Below, piece by piece: positions 15,347-24,322 of a stretch of 33,361 bases of DNA (its first letter is position 1; the number at the start of each line of letters is the position of its first letter). The position numbers were made by a program, and so were the translations under genes. Location: NCBI GenBank assembly GCA_902825845.1, contig CADECM010000069.1, forward strand, positions 1-33,361. The letters are read 5' to 3'. Below the pieces are notes generated by a model that did not search any database, was not told the origin of the DNA, and saw only the letters and a program-made list of their open reading frames with translations. Source of the DNA: an uncultured beta proteobacterium (lineage in GTDB: Bacteria; Pseudomonadota; Gammaproteobacteria; Burkholderiales; SG8-41).

Positions 15347-16423
15347 CTAATGCATCTTCTTCATCGCGTCGACAAATTTTGCATAGGCATTCGGATCCAG
15401 CAGCTGTGGCTGCGCTGCCGCGCGGGATGCGCGCAGCCGCAACACGTCGAGCGTGCTTTCAATCTGCGCCCGCGAGAGATCGCGCGCAATAAACACCAGC
15501 CGCGACCGTCGTTCCGCATCGGGCCAGCGCGCAAGCGTCACCGGCTCGTGGATCAGGGTCTGCACGGCGTGCACCGCCACCGGCGCGCCGTCGACATTGA
15601 GCAGGCCCTTGACACGCAAGAGATTGGCGCCGCGCAGCGAGGCGAGCGCGGTGAGCCACGCCGTCATGCCTTCGGTGCTGACCGGCTCATCCAGATAAAT
15701 GCAACAGGCGCGAATCGCGGCGTCATGCGCCGGCAGCGCCCGGTACTGCGTCTCGGCTTGCGACACCGCCGCCTCGGGTAGCCAGCGCGACACTGCATCG
15801 GGGCCGGCCTGCGCATCCAGATGGGCACCGAACAGATGGCGTGCGTCGATGGCGCCGCGATCGGCCGTCAACCGGGGCGCGCCGGGATTCAGCTGCGCGA
15901 GGCGCGCCAGTAATGCCGCCGGCGCCGGCGCGATATCGGTCTTGGTGATCACGAGGCGATCCGCGATGGCGGCCTGCTTGACTGCTTCCGGCTGCGCGTC
16001 GAGCTGCTGCATGCCGTTGACGGCATCGACCAGCGTCAGCACCCCGTCGAACGCATATCGCGGCGCGAGGCGTTCGTCGGTGACCACGGTTTGCATGATC
16101 GGCACCGGATCGGCCAGTCCCGTGGTTTCAATCAGCACCCGGTCATAGGGCGGCAGTTGGCCCTGCTCACGCTGGCGATCCAGGTTGCGCAGCGTGTCCA
16201 CCAGATCACCGCGCACGGTGCAGCAGATGCAGCCGCTCGCCAGCAGCACCGTGTTCTCGTTGGGGGTGGCGATCAGCAGATGATCGAGGCCGATCTCGCC
16301 GAATTCGTTGATGATGACCGCGGCGCCCGCCATTGCGGGATGCTGCAACACACGGTTGAGCAGCGTGGTTTTGCCGCTGCCCAGAAAGCCGGTGATGATG
16401 GAGACGGGGGTGCGTTGGGTCAT
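15347..16423 (-). CDS. CobW/COG0523 (G3E family) GTPase, probable metal chaperone
   Basis: The product has 358 residues. Walker A is GFLGSGKTT (12-20). The metal motif CXCC is G-C65-I-C67-C68, typical of the zinc-handling members. Switch regions include IETTGLADP, and the base-recognition motif is ITKTD instead of the common NKXD. The C-terminal CobW_C domain runs from about residue 235. Known relatives pass zinc, cobalt or nickel to client enzymes; the adjacent metal-dependent amidohydrolase is a tempting client, but that is inference only. The terminator of fba ends 3 bases before the ATG, and no ribosome binding site is visible, so initiation may be leaderless or weak. Confidence 0.92.
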   Translation of the reverse strand: MTQRTPVSIITGFLGSGKTTLLNRVLQHPAMAGAAVIINEFGEIGLDHLLIATPNENTVLLASGCICCTVRGDLVDTLRNLDRQREQGQLPPYDRVLIETTGLADPVPIMQTVVTDERLAPRYAFDGVLTLVDAVNGMQQLDAQPEAVKQAAIADRLVITKTDIAPAPAALLARLAQLNPGAPRLTADRGAIDARHLFGAHLDAQAGPDAVSRWLPEAAVSQAETQYRALPAHDAAIRACCIYLDEPVSTEGMTAWLTALASLRGANLLRVKGLLNVDGAPVAVHAVQTLIHEPVTLARWPDAERRSRLVFIARDLSRAQIESTLDVLRLRASRAAAQPQLLDPNAYAKFVDAMKKMH

Positions 16424-16426
16424 AAC

Positions 16427-16458
16427 AAAAAAGGGCGCGGTGCCACGGCGCCGCGCCC
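16427..16458 (-). terminator. Rho-independent terminator of the aldolase gene
   Basis: On the minus strand GGGCGCGG (16458-16451) pairs perfectly with CCGCGCCC (16440-16433), followed by six T (16432-16427). The loop can form extra pairs. It closes the tkt-gap-pgk-pyk-fba run and lies directly against the GTPase start codon at 16423. Confidence 0.85.
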
Positions 16459-16480
16459 CTGTTATCGCATCAGATGCCGG

Positions 16481-17497
16481 TCAGGCTTGCGATTCCATGC
16501 CTGCCGAATAGCGGCCCAGCGCCGCCAGTCCGTTCATGCGTCCGCGGTGCGTCAGCGCGGCCTGTGCGGCAGGCACGTTGGCGGCGGAACCGGCCCAGGC
16601 CTTCAGCGGCTTTTGCTGCAGGGCACGGCCATAGGAGAAGCTGAGCGGCCAGGGATTGTTGCCGAGCTTGTTCATGGCGTCCAGGTGCGCCGTGGCCACT
16701 TCGTCACTTTGGCCGCCCGACAGAAACGCAATGCCCGCCACCGCGGCAGGCACCGTGCGCTTGAGAATACGAACGGTGCGTTCGGCCACTTCTTCCACAC
16801 CGGCCTGGCGCGCGCACTTCTTGCCCGATATCACCATGGATGGTTTCAGCACCGAGCCTTCCAGCGACACGCGATTCATGTACAGCGCTTCAAATACCGC
16901 ATTCAGCGTCCACTCCGTCACCAGTTCGCAGCGCTCGATGGTGTGATCGCCATCCATCAGCACTTCGGGTTCGACGATGGGCACCAGGCCCGCTTCCTGG
17001 CAAATAGCCGCGTAGCGCGCCAGGGCGTGGGCATTGGCGGCAATGCTGGTGGAACTGGGCAGGTCCGCACCGATGTCGATGACCGCGCGCCACTTGGCAA
17101 ATTTCGCGCCGAGCTTCACGTATTCGTTGCACCGCGCGGGCAGGTTGTCCAGGCCCTCAGTCACCGTTTCTCCGGGACAAAACGCCAGCGGCTTGGCGCC
17201 GGCATCGACCTTGATGCCTGGCAGCACGCCATTGCGATTGAGCAGGTCGACAAAGGCAGTGCCGTCTGCCGATTTCTGGCGCAGCGTTTCGTCATACAGA
17301 ATCACGCCGCCGAGGTAATCGCCGATGCCTTTGGTGGTGAACAACATGTCACGGTAAGCGCGGCGGTTTGGTTCGGTGTTTTCGACATGAATGCCGTCGA
17401 AGCGCCGGCCAATGGTGCCCGTGCTTTCGTCAGCTGCCAGTATGCCCTTGCCGGGCGCGACCATCGCCTTGGCGATTTCGTTCAAAGTGTTCGACAT
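16481..17497 (-). CDS. fba: Class I fructose-bisphosphate aldolase
   Basis: The product has 338 residues and matches the eukaryote-like class I aldolases that form a Schiff base and need no metal. It splits fructose 1,6-bisphosphate into two triose phosphates and can run in reverse. Visible active-site residues are K135 (KFAKWR), E176 and E178 (PIVEPEV) and the Schiff-base K218 (GSVLKPSM). The N-terminal LAADESTGTIGRRF is a family signature. GGAG lies 7 bases before the ATG. It is the last gene after tkt, gap, pgk and pyk and is followed by an intrinsic terminator. The 112 bp before it carry no clear promoter. Confidence 0.96.
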   Translation of the reverse strand: MSNTLNEIAKAMVAPGKGILAADESTGTIGRRFDGIHVENTEPNRRAYRDMLFTTKGIGDYLGGVILYDETLRQKSADGTAFVDLLNRNGVLPGIKVDAGAKPLAFCPGETVTEGLDNLPARCNEYVKLGAKFAKWRAVIDIGADLPSSTSIAANAHALARYAAICQEAGLVPIVEPEVLMDGDHTIERCELVTEWTLNAVFEALYMNRVSLEGSVLKPSMVISGKKCARQAGVEEVAERTVRILKRTVPAAVAGIAFLSGGQSDEVATAHLDAMNKLGNNPWPLSFSYGRALQQKPLKAWAGSAANVPAAQAALTHRGRMNGLAALGRYSAGMESQA

Positions 17498-17609
17498 AAA
17501 TTCTCCATAAAATCAGATACTTATATTAATTCTGTTTGATGCTTGCGGCGAGCATTTTACTCCCCCGGCAGCACCCTGACACGTTAAGCCCGTCACGATC
17601 GACTCGCTG

Positions 17610-19037
17610 TCAGGCGCGCCGATGCTCGCCCACCTTCACCACCTTCATGGTATTGGTGCCGCCTGCCTTGCCGTAGGGCTCGCCGATGGTCAGCACAATA
17701 TAGTCGCCGTCCTGCACGACGCCCCGCTTGAGCAGTTCGCCCTCCGCCAATGCCAGCGCGCGTTCGGGATCGCGCGCGCCCTTGAACTTCACCGGGTAAA
17801 CGCCCTTGAACAGCGACACGCGGCGGCGCGTCTCCACCACGGACGACATGGCGTAAATTGGCACCGCGGTCGACAGCCGCGACATCAGCAACGCGGTTTT
17901 GCCGCTTTGCGTGAGGGCGGCAATCGCCTTGATGTTCAGATTGTTGGCGGTGAACACCGAGGCACGCGCGATGGCTTCCTCCACCTCGCTCGGCGGACTG
18001 CGGCGCACGCGCTCGTTCTGCGTGGGGTCTTCCTTCTCCGCCTCGACGCATACACGCGCCATCGACGCGATCGTCTCCACCGGAAAACTTCCCATCGCGG
18101 TTTCGCCCGACAGCATCACCGCATCGGTGCCGTCGAGCACGGCATTGGCCACGTCCGACACTTCTGCGCGCGTGGGAATCGGGTTGTTGATCATCGACTC
18201 CATCATCTGCGTGGCGGTGATCACCAGTTTATTTTTTTCCCGCGCCGCGCGAATCATGCGCTTTTGCAACGCCGGCACCACCGCGTCGCCCACTTCCACG
18301 GCAAGATCGCCGCGCGCCACCATGATCACGTCCGAAGCGTCGATGATTTCGTCCAGCGCGACGATCGCTTCGGCGCGCTCCACCTTCGCCACCATCAGGC
18401 AGTTGCCGCCGGCCTTGTGCATCAAGTCGCGCGCCCATTTCATGTCGGCGCCGGAGCGCGGGAACGACACGCCGAGAAAATCCGCCCGCAACTCGGCGGC
18501 GATCTTGATGTCCTGTTTGTCCTTGTCGGTCAACGCGGGCGCGGTCAGCCCGCCGCCCTTGCGGTTGATTCCCTTGTTGTTGGACAGCGTCCCGCCCAGC
18601 TCAACCACGCAGTTGATGCGCGAACCCCTGACCGACGACACCCCCAGCACGATGCGCCCGTCGTCGAGCAACAGCGTATCGCCGGTGCGCACGTCGTTGG
18701 GCAGATTGACGTAATCAAGGCCCACAATGTTCTGGTCGCCCAGCTTGCATTCGGCGTCGAGCACGAATTTCGCGCCGGCTTCGAGTTCGATTTTGTTGTC
18801 GCGAAATTTGCCGATGCGGATTTTGGGGCCTTGCAAATCCACCAGCACGCCCACCGCGCGCCCGGCCTTGAGCGCAAGCTGGCGCACCAGCGCCACGCGC
18901 TTGCGATGTTCATCGGCGCTGCCGTGGGAAAAGTTCATGCGCACCACGTCCATCCCCGCGGCGATCATGCGCTCCAGCGTTTTGCGGTCGGTGGAGGCCG
19001 GCCCGAGGGTTGCTACGATTTTTGTGCGGCGGGTCAT
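17610..19037 (-). CDS. pyk: Pyruvate kinase
   Basis: The product has 475 residues, normal for the bacterial enzyme. It makes pyruvate and ATP from phosphoenolpyruvate in the last step of glycolysis. Signatures include the N-terminal RRTKIVATLGPAS, MNFSHGSADEH, DLQGPKIRIG, CLMVAKVERAEAI (the catalytic Lys), IMVARGDLAVEVG (metal-binding) and TATQMMESMI. The C-terminal allosteric-type domain is intact (ALTQSGKTALLMSRL). The ATG at 19037 has only a weak ribosome binding site, and an intergenic repeat lies just upstream. It lies between pgk and fba, all on the minus strand. Confidence 0.96.
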   Translation of the reverse strand: MTRRTKIVATLGPASTDRKTLERMIAAGMDVVRMNFSHGSADEHRKRVALVRQLALKAGRAVGVLVDLQGPKIRIGKFRDNKIELEAGAKFVLDAECKLGDQNIVGLDYVNLPNDVRTGDTLLLDDGRIVLGVSSVRGSRINCVVELGGTLSNNKGINRKGGGLTAPALTDKDKQDIKIAAELRADFLGVSFPRSGADMKWARDLMHKAGGNCLMVAKVERAEAIVALDEIIDASDVIMVARGDLAVEVGDAVVPALQKRMIRAAREKNKLVITATQMMESMINNPIPTRAEVSDVANAVLDGTDAVMLSGETAMGSFPVETIASMARVCVEAEKEDPTQNERVRRSPPSEVEEAIARASVFTANNLNIKAIAALTQSGKTALLMSRLSTAVPIYAMSSVVETRRRVSLFKGVYPVKFKGARDPERALALAEGELLKRGVVQDGDYIVLTIGEPYGKAGGTNTMKVVKVGEHRRA

Positions 19038-19081
19038 GTGGATAGGGATTGAATGTTTTTGGTTATTCAGCGCAGGGCAAC

Positions 19082-19223
19082 GTCAAAGACCTTTTTTGCC
19101 ACAGATGAACACAGATTGATAGGTCAACTTCAAAACCTCTGCCGCAGATTTACGCAGATGGACGCAGATTAACCTCAAAAAAACAGGCGTCCAGGGTTTT
19201 TGCCGGTGTTCATCTGTGGCAAA
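19082..19223. repeat. Intergenic repeat copy 1 between pgk and pyk, with 18-bp inverted arms
   Basis: TTTGCCACAGATGAACAC (19095-19112) has an exact inverted copy at 19206-19223. Between the arms, CGCAGATNNA occurs three times in a row with a 10-base period (19143-19172), and ACAGAT recurs at the same period in the left arm. The left end shares GTCAAA-(G)-ACCTTTTTTGCC with the copy at 20444. Such CACAGATGAACACAGAT-like units are dispersed repeats in many proteobacteria as I recall. Confidence 0.8.
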
Positions 19224-19254
19224 GGTATAGTTGCTTTCGCACGCACCCGCTGCG

Positions 19255-20439
19255 TCAACCCGCCCTTGATTCCAGCACTTCCACCGCCGGCAGCTTGCGC
19301 CCTTCCAGAAACTCCAGGAACGCCCCGCCACCGGTGGAGATGTAGGAAATTTTGTCCGCAATGTTGTATTTCGCAATGGCCGCCAGCGTATCGCCGCCGC
19401 CGGCAATCGAAAAGGCTTTCGAGTTGGCGATTGCTTCGGCGATGACTTTGGTGCCGCCCGCGAATTGATCGTATTCAAACACGCCGACCGGCCCGTTCCA
19501 GACGATGGTGCCCGCCTCGGCGATAATCCGCGCCAGATGAGCGGCGGTCTTGGGGCCGATGTCGAGAATCATGTCATCGGCACGCACTGCGCGGTCGGCG
19601 CTGACGTCGACCCGGTTGGCGCGCGCCATCGCCGCCAGCTCATTGGCGACCACCACGTCTTCCGGCAAAGGCACCGACGCTCCGCGTGCTTTCATGTCAT
19701 CGATCACCGCCTGCGCTTCGCCGACCAGATCGGGCTCGGCCAGCGATTTGCCGATGCGCATGCCCGAGGCCAGCATGAAGGTGTTGGCGATGCCGCCGCC
19801 GACGATCAGCTGATCGACCTTCGCCGCCAGCGATTTGAGAATGGTGAGTTTGGTGGAAACCTTCGAACCCGCCACGATCGCCACCAGCGGCCGCGCGGGG
19901 TTGCCCAGCGCCCTGCCCAGCGCGTCGAGTTCCGCCGCCATCAGCGGGCCGGCGCAGGCGATCTTGGCGTACTTGGCCATGCCGTGGGTGGTGGCTTCGG
20001 CGCGGTGCGCGGTGCCGAACGCGTCGTTGACGTAGATATCGCACAGCGCCGCCATTTTTTGGGCAAGCTCGTTGTCGTTTTTTTTCTCGCCGCGGTTGAC
20101 GCGGCAGTTTTCCAGCATCACCACTTCGCCGGGTTTGACGTCGACACCGTCGACCCAGTGTGTGATCAGGCGTACCGGCCGCCCCAGCAATTCGCCCAGC
20201 CGCTGGGCCACCGGCGCCAGCGAATCTTCCGGATTCAGCTCGCCTTCGGTGGGACGGCCGAGATGGGAAGTGACCATCACCGCGGCGCCCGCTTTCAGCG
20301 CGTGCTGCACCGCCGGCACCGAAGCGCGGATGCGCGTGTCCTCGGTAATGTTGCCGGCGTTATCCTGCGGCACGTTCAGATCGGCACGGATGAAGACGCG
20401 TTTGCCCTTGAGATCGAGGTCGGTCAGTCGAAGAAACAT
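19255..20439 (-). CDS. pgk: Phosphoglycerate kinase
   Basis: The product has 394 residues, the usual length. It moves a phosphate between 1,3-bisphosphoglycerate and ADP. Signatures are KRVFIRADLNVPQD, TSHLGRPTEGE, the nucleotide-domain GGGIANTFML, NGPVGVFEYDQFAGGT and the C-terminal glycine motif AGGGDTLAAI. The ATG at 20439 lacks a close ribosome binding site; AAAAAAGG, part of the neighbouring repeat, is 11 bases upstream. The gene lies between gap and pyk and is flanked by repeat copies on both sides. Confidence 0.96.
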   Translation of the reverse strand: MFLRLTDLDLKGKRVFIRADLNVPQDNAGNITEDTRIRASVPAVQHALKAGAAVMVTSHLGRPTEGELNPEDSLAPVAQRLGELLGRPVRLITHWVDGVDVKPGEVVMLENCRVNRGEKKNDNELAQKMAALCDIYVNDAFGTAHRAEATTHGMAKYAKIACAGPLMAAELDALGRALGNPARPLVAIVAGSKVSTKLTILKSLAAKVDQLIVGGGIANTFMLASGMRIGKSLAEPDLVGEAQAVIDDMKARGASVPLPEDVVVANELAAMARANRVDVSADRAVRADDMILDIGPKTAAHLARIIAEAGTIVWNGPVGVFEYDQFAGGTKVIAEAIANSKAFSIAGGGDTLAAIAKYNIADKISYISTGGGAFLEFLEGRKLPAVEVLESRAG

Positions 20440-20443
20440 TTAA

Positions 20444-20522
20444 GTCAAAACCTTTTTTGCCGCGGATTTCACCGATTTACACAGACAAAATCCATGCGCC
20501 AGTAATCCGTGAAATCCGTGGC
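20444..20522. repeat. Intergenic repeat copy 2 between gap and pgk, with imperfect inverted arms
   Basis: GCCGCGGATTTCACCGATT (20459-20477) and the inverted AATCCGTGAAATCCGTGGC (20504-20522) match at 17 of 19 positions. The left end, GTCAAAACCTTTTTTGCC, nearly equals the start of copy 1 at 19082. Both copies face the same way relative to pgk and would fold as hairpins in the operon message. Confidence 0.75.
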
Positions 20523-20535
20523 TAAGTTCTTTGGC

Positions 20536-21534
20536 TTACTTTGCCATCACCCGGACCATTTCCAGCACCTTGCTGGAATAGCCCCACTCGTTGTCGTACC
20601 ACGAGACGACTTTGACGAATGTCGAATCCAGTGCAATACCTGCTTCGGCGTCAAACACCGAGGTGCACACTTCGTCGCGGAAGTCGGTGGAAACCACTTT
20701 TTCCTCGGTGTAGCCGAGGATGCCCTTGAGCGCGCCCTGCGACTGCGACTTCATTTCGGCGCAGATTTCGGCGTAGGTCGCGGCCTTGTCCAGTTCAACC
20801 GTGAGGTCGACCACCGACACGTCAGAGGTCGGCACGCGGAATGCCATGCCGGTGAGTTTCTTGTTCAGTTCGGGGATCACCACGCCCACGGCCTTGGCGG
20901 CGCCGGTGGACGACGGAATGATGTTTTCCAGAATGCCGCGGCCGCCGCGCCAGTCCTTGTTGGACGGGCCGTCGACGGTTTTCTGCGTCGCCGTGGCCGC
21001 ATGCACCGTGGTCATCAGGCCGCGCTTGATACCCCATTTGTCATTCAACACCTTGGCCACCGGCGCCAGACAGTTGGTGGTGCACGAGGCGTTGGAGATG
21101 ATGGCCTGGCCTTTGTAGGACTTGTCGTTCACGCCAAACACGAACATCGGCGTGTCGTCTTTCGACGGCGCGGACATGATGACTTTTTTGGCGCCCGCCT
21201 TGAGGTGTTTTTCCGCCGTGGCCTTGTCGAGAAACAGCCCCGTGGATTCCACCACGATATCGGCGCCCACTTCATTCCATTTCAGTTCGGCCGGGTCGCG
21301 CACCTGCGTGAGGCGGATTTTCTTGCCGTTGACCACCAGCGAATTGCCGTCGACGCCGATCTCGCCCTTGAACTTGCCGTGCACCGAGTCGTGCTTCAGC
21401 GTGTAGGCAAGATAATCGGGCTCCAGAAGATCGTTGATGCCGACAATGTCGATATCGGGAAAATCTTGCGCAGCCGCGCGAAACACCATGCGTCCGATGC
21501 GGCCGAAGCCGTTGATGCCCACTTTAATCGCCAT
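20536..21534 (-). CDS. gap: Glyceraldehyde-3-phosphate dehydrogenase, NAD-type
   Basis: The product has 332 residues. It oxidises glyceraldehyde 3-phosphate to 1,3-bisphosphoglycerate. The nucleotide fold opens with KVGINGFGRIGRMVFRA; the acid at D35 (GINDL) favours NAD over NADP. The catalytic Cys is C151 (ASCTTNC) with H178 (TTVHAATATQKTVDGP). The C-terminus has WYDNEWGYS. GGAG lies about 9 bases before the ATG in an AU-rich leader. tkt ends 35 bp upstream and pgk follows after a repeat. Confidence 0.96.
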   Translation of the reverse strand: MAIKVGINGFGRIGRMVFRAAAQDFPDIDIVGINDLLEPDYLAYTLKHDSVHGKFKGEIGVDGNSLVVNGKKIRLTQVRDPAELKWNEVGADIVVESTGLFLDKATAEKHLKAGAKKVIMSAPSKDDTPMFVFGVNDKSYKGQAIISNASCTTNCLAPVAKVLNDKWGIKRGLMTTVHAATATQKTVDGPSNKDWRGGRGILENIIPSSTGAAKAVGVVIPELNKKLTGMAFRVPTSDVSVVDLTVELDKAATYAEICAEMKSQSQGALKGILGYTEEKVVSTDFRDEVCTSVFDAEAGIALDSTFVKVVSWYDNEWGYSSKVLEMVRVMAK

Positions 21535-21569
21535 AATGGTTCTCCAAAAAATTCAATAAAAACAAATAC

Positions 21570-23564
21570 TTACAAAATCCCTTTGACAGCGGCAGCGACG
21601 TTTTCCGCGGTGAACCCGAAAAACTTGAAGAGTTCACCCGCCGGCGCCGATTCGCCGTAGCGGTCAATGCCGACCACCGCGCCGTCAAGGCCCACATACT
21701 TGCGCCAGAAATCCGACACGCCCGCTTCCACCGCCACGCGCGGTACACCGCGTGGCAATACGCTGTCGCGGTAGGCCGCATCCTGGCGGTCGAACACCGA
21801 GGTCGAAGGCATCGACACCACGCGCACCGCAATGTTCTCCGACGCAAGTTTCATTTGTGCGTCAAGCGCCAGCGCCACTTCGGAGCCGGTGGCGATAATA
21901 ACCGCCCGCGGCTTTGCCGCGTCCGACAGCACATAACCACCACGCGCCACCTCGCCAAGCTGCTGCGCGCTGCGCTTCTGGAACGGCAGATTCTGGCGCG
22001 AAAACAACAGACTCGCCGGACCGTCCCGGCGCTCGATCGCGGCAACCCACGCCACGGTGGATTCCACCGTGTCGCACGGGCGCCACACGTCCATGTTCGG
22101 CAGCAGGCGCAGCGTCGACGCATGTTCCACCGGCTGATGGGTGGGACCGTCCTCGCCCAGGCCGATGGAATCGTGCGTATAAACGAACACCACGCGTTGT
22201 TTCATCAGCGCCGCCATGCGCAGCGCGTTGCGCGCATAGTCGGAGAAGGTGAGAAACGTCGCCACATACGGAATAAAGCCACCGTAGAGCGCGAGCCCGT
22301 TGGCAATCGCCGACATGCCGAACTCGCGCACGCCGAAAAACAGATAGTTACCGCCGTCGCTGCCGCCCACGGCCTTCGAACCCGACCACCAGGTAAGGTT
22401 CGAACCCGCAAGATCGGCGGAGCCGCCCACCAGTTCGGGCAGCGCCGGTGCCAGCGCTTCGATTGCGTTCTGCGACGCTTTGCGCGTGGCGATGGTTTCG
22501 CCCTTGTCGTTGACTTGCGCCAGCACTTTGGCTGCGTGAGACGTCCACTCGCGCGGCAGTTCGCCCGACAGCCTGCGCTTGAGTTCAGCGGCAAGTTCCG
22601 GATGCTGTTTTGCATAGGCCGCGTACCTCGCCTGCCACGCGCTTTCCAGTGTTGCGCCGCGCTCGCGCGCATCCCAGCCCGCGTAAACCGCTTCGGGGAT
22701 TTCAAACGGGGGATGGTTCCAGCCGATGGCGGCACGCGTGGCAGCGATCTCTTCGGCGCCCAGCGGCGCGCCATGGGCGCCACCGGTGTTGGCTTTTTTC
22801 GGCGCGCCTTTGCCGATGATGGTCTTGCAGCAGATCAGCACCGGCTTCGCGGCTTCCGTCTGCGCCTGCCGAATCGCCGCATCCACGGCCGCTGCATTGT
22901 GACCATCGACGTCGCGAATCACGCGCCAGCCGTAGGCCTCAAAGCGCTGCGGCGTGTTGTCGGTGAACCATTGTTTGATCTGCGCCTTCTCCGAGTCGAT
23001 GGAAATGCCGTTATCGTCGTAGAGCGCAATCAATTTGTTCAGGCCCAGAGTGCCGGCGAGCGAACACACCTCGTGCGAAATGCCTTCCATCAGACAACCG
23101 TCACCGAGAAAAACATAGGTGCGATGGTCGATGATCGCGTGCCCGTCGCGATTGAATTCTGACGCCAGCAGGCGCTCGGCGAGCGCCATGCCGACGGCGT
23201 TCGCCAGGCCCTGACCCAGCGGACCGGTAGTGGTCTCAACACCCGGCGCCATGCCATGTTCCGGATGTCCCGGCGTTTTGGAATGCAGCTGGCGAAAACG
23301 TTTCAGCTCTGTCATCGGCAGGTCATAACCCGACAGATGCAACAGGGCATACAGCAGCATCGATCCGTGCCCGTTCGACAGCACGAAGCGGTCGCGGTTG
23401 GCCCACGCCGGATGTACGGGACTATGGCGTAAGTGTTTGTTCCACAAGACTTCTGCGATATCCGCCATGCCCATCGGCATGCCGGGGTGGCCGGAATTGG
23501 CCTGCTGCACGGCGTCCATCGCGAGCGCGCGAATCGCGTTGGCCAGATCGGCTTGGGAAGTCAT
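21570..23564 (-). CDS. tkt: Transketolase
   Basis: The product has 664 residues from the ATG at 23564, matching the length of E. coli transketolase; the frame is open to a TTG at 23618, which is not needed. It moves two-carbon ketol units in the pentose phosphate or Calvin pathway with thiamine diphosphate. Signatures are ANSGHPGMPMGMADIAEVLW, GPLGQGLANAVGMA, GDGCLMEGISHE (cofactor and metal binding) and THDSIGLGEDGPTHQPVEH. It is the first gene of the central metabolism run. The run contains no RuBisCO or phosphoribulokinase, so a Calvin-cycle role is not supported here. Confidence 0.96.
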   Translation of the reverse strand: MTSQADLANAIRALAMDAVQQANSGHPGMPMGMADIAEVLWNKHLRHSPVHPAWANRDRFVLSNGHGSMLLYALLHLSGYDLPMTELKRFRQLHSKTPGHPEHGMAPGVETTTGPLGQGLANAVGMALAERLLASEFNRDGHAIIDHRTYVFLGDGCLMEGISHEVCSLAGTLGLNKLIALYDDNGISIDSEKAQIKQWFTDNTPQRFEAYGWRVIRDVDGHNAAAVDAAIRQAQTEAAKPVLICCKTIIGKGAPKKANTGGAHGAPLGAEEIAATRAAIGWNHPPFEIPEAVYAGWDARERGATLESAWQARYAAYAKQHPELAAELKRRLSGELPREWTSHAAKVLAQVNDKGETIATRKASQNAIEALAPALPELVGGSADLAGSNLTWWSGSKAVGGSDGGNYLFFGVREFGMSAIANGLALYGGFIPYVATFLTFSDYARNALRMAALMKQRVVFVYTHDSIGLGEDGPTHQPVEHASTLRLLPNMDVWRPCDTVESTVAWVAAIERRDGPASLLFSRQNLPFQKRSAQQLGEVARGGYVLSDAAKPRAVIIATGSEVALALDAQMKLASENIAVRVVSMPSTSVFDRQDAAYRDSVLPRGVPRVAVEAGVSDFWRKYVGLDGAVVGIDRYGESAPAGELFKFFGFTAENVAAAVKGIL

Positions 23565-23601
23565 CGGGGCGGGTCTTAAAGAAGGCTGCAACGGGAAGGG
23601 G

Positions 23602-23607
23602 ATTATA
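23602..23607 (-). promoter_or_regulatory. Possible -10 element for the tkt-gap-pgk-pyk-fba run
   Basis: On the minus strand a perfect TATAAT lies 37 bases before the tkt ATG. No convincing -35 box sits 16-18 bp further upstream, so this is only a candidate. Confidence 0.35.
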
Positions 23608-23854
23608 GCGCCGCACAAGAGCGCGGGCGACCCCTGCGCCTTCCAGCAACAATACGCGCGCGACCGTGGTAGTCGCGCCGCGCGCCGCGGTCTTACACCT
23701 CAGCGAAAAAATATAGTTGGTAAGCCATTCGAGTGCCGCGCGACTTATCGCTGCGGATCACGCGACAGCCGAAGCAATACGGCAGCGCGTGCCCCGGAAA
23801 CATGACAAGCCGTTTAACCGCTTTGCCCAAGCACCACCAACCAAGGAGATGACA

Positions 23855-24148
23855 ATGTTCAAGACCCTGAAAGCCCTGACCACCATCGGCGCCATGACCG
23901 CGGCACTGCTCACTGCCGCACCCGCATTTGCCGATAACGAAGCCGAGCGGATTTGGACCGCGCCAATGATGAAGGCGATGGACACGAACAAGGACGGCGT
24001 GGTAACCCGCCAGGAATATCTGAACTATATGGGCCGCCAGTTCGACATGATGGATACCAAGAAGACCGGCCGGCTCGGCAAAGCTGAATTCATGAACAAG
24101 GCACTCATGGGACTCACATTCCGCACCGAACTGGATGCGGGGGGCTGA
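23855..24148 (+). CDS. Small exported EF-hand protein
   Basis: The product has 97 residues. I chose the ATG at 23855 because AAGGAG lies 6 bases before it; the ATG at 23849 touches that site. The signal peptide ends at about residue 26 (AALLTAAPAFA-D). One canonical EF-hand loop is visible: D43, N45, D47, G48 and E54 (DTNKDGVVTRQEY). A second loop at 67-78 (DTKKTGRLGKAE) lacks the acid at position 5 and is probably degenerate. It may bind calcium in the periplasm; its role is unknown. It is a single gene with its own terminator, divergent from tkt. Confidence 0.88.
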   Translation: MFKTLKALTTIGAMTAALLTAAPAFADNEAERIWTAPMMKAMDTNKDGVVTRQEYLNYMGRQFDMMDTKKTGRLGKAEFMNKALMGLTFRTELDAGG

Positions 24149-24166
24149 TCGTCGGGAGGCGGGAAG

Positions 24167-24194
24167 AGCCGGCTTTGTGCCGGCTTTATTGTTT
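24167..24194 (+). terminator. Rho-independent terminator of the EF-hand gene
   Basis: AGCCGGC (24167-24173) pairs exactly with GCCGGCT (24179-24185) across a 5-base loop, followed by TTATTGTTT. It starts 18 bases after the stop codon. Confidence 0.85.
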
Positions 24195-24322
24195 GTGCCC
24201 CGGGCGCAGCCATGAGCGTGCCCGACACGGGTGTTCCCGGTTTGTTATGCACGGGCTGCGGACGCAACGGCAGCGTCTGCGACCATCGCCGCCACTGCAA
24301 GATCGCGAAGATCTCGCACCGG

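Noticed and set aside
19082..19223. Possible CRISPR array because of short repeats between pgk and pyk
   Set aside because: The repeat units are 10 bases with no spacers, and the outer arms are inverted; there are no cas genes.
16091..23162. Several long plus-strand frames (350-480 codons) opposite fba, pyk, pgk, gap and tkt
   Set aside because: Each mirrors a firmly identified enzyme gene and shows the same His/Arg-rich composition. They arise from codon bias on the coding strand.
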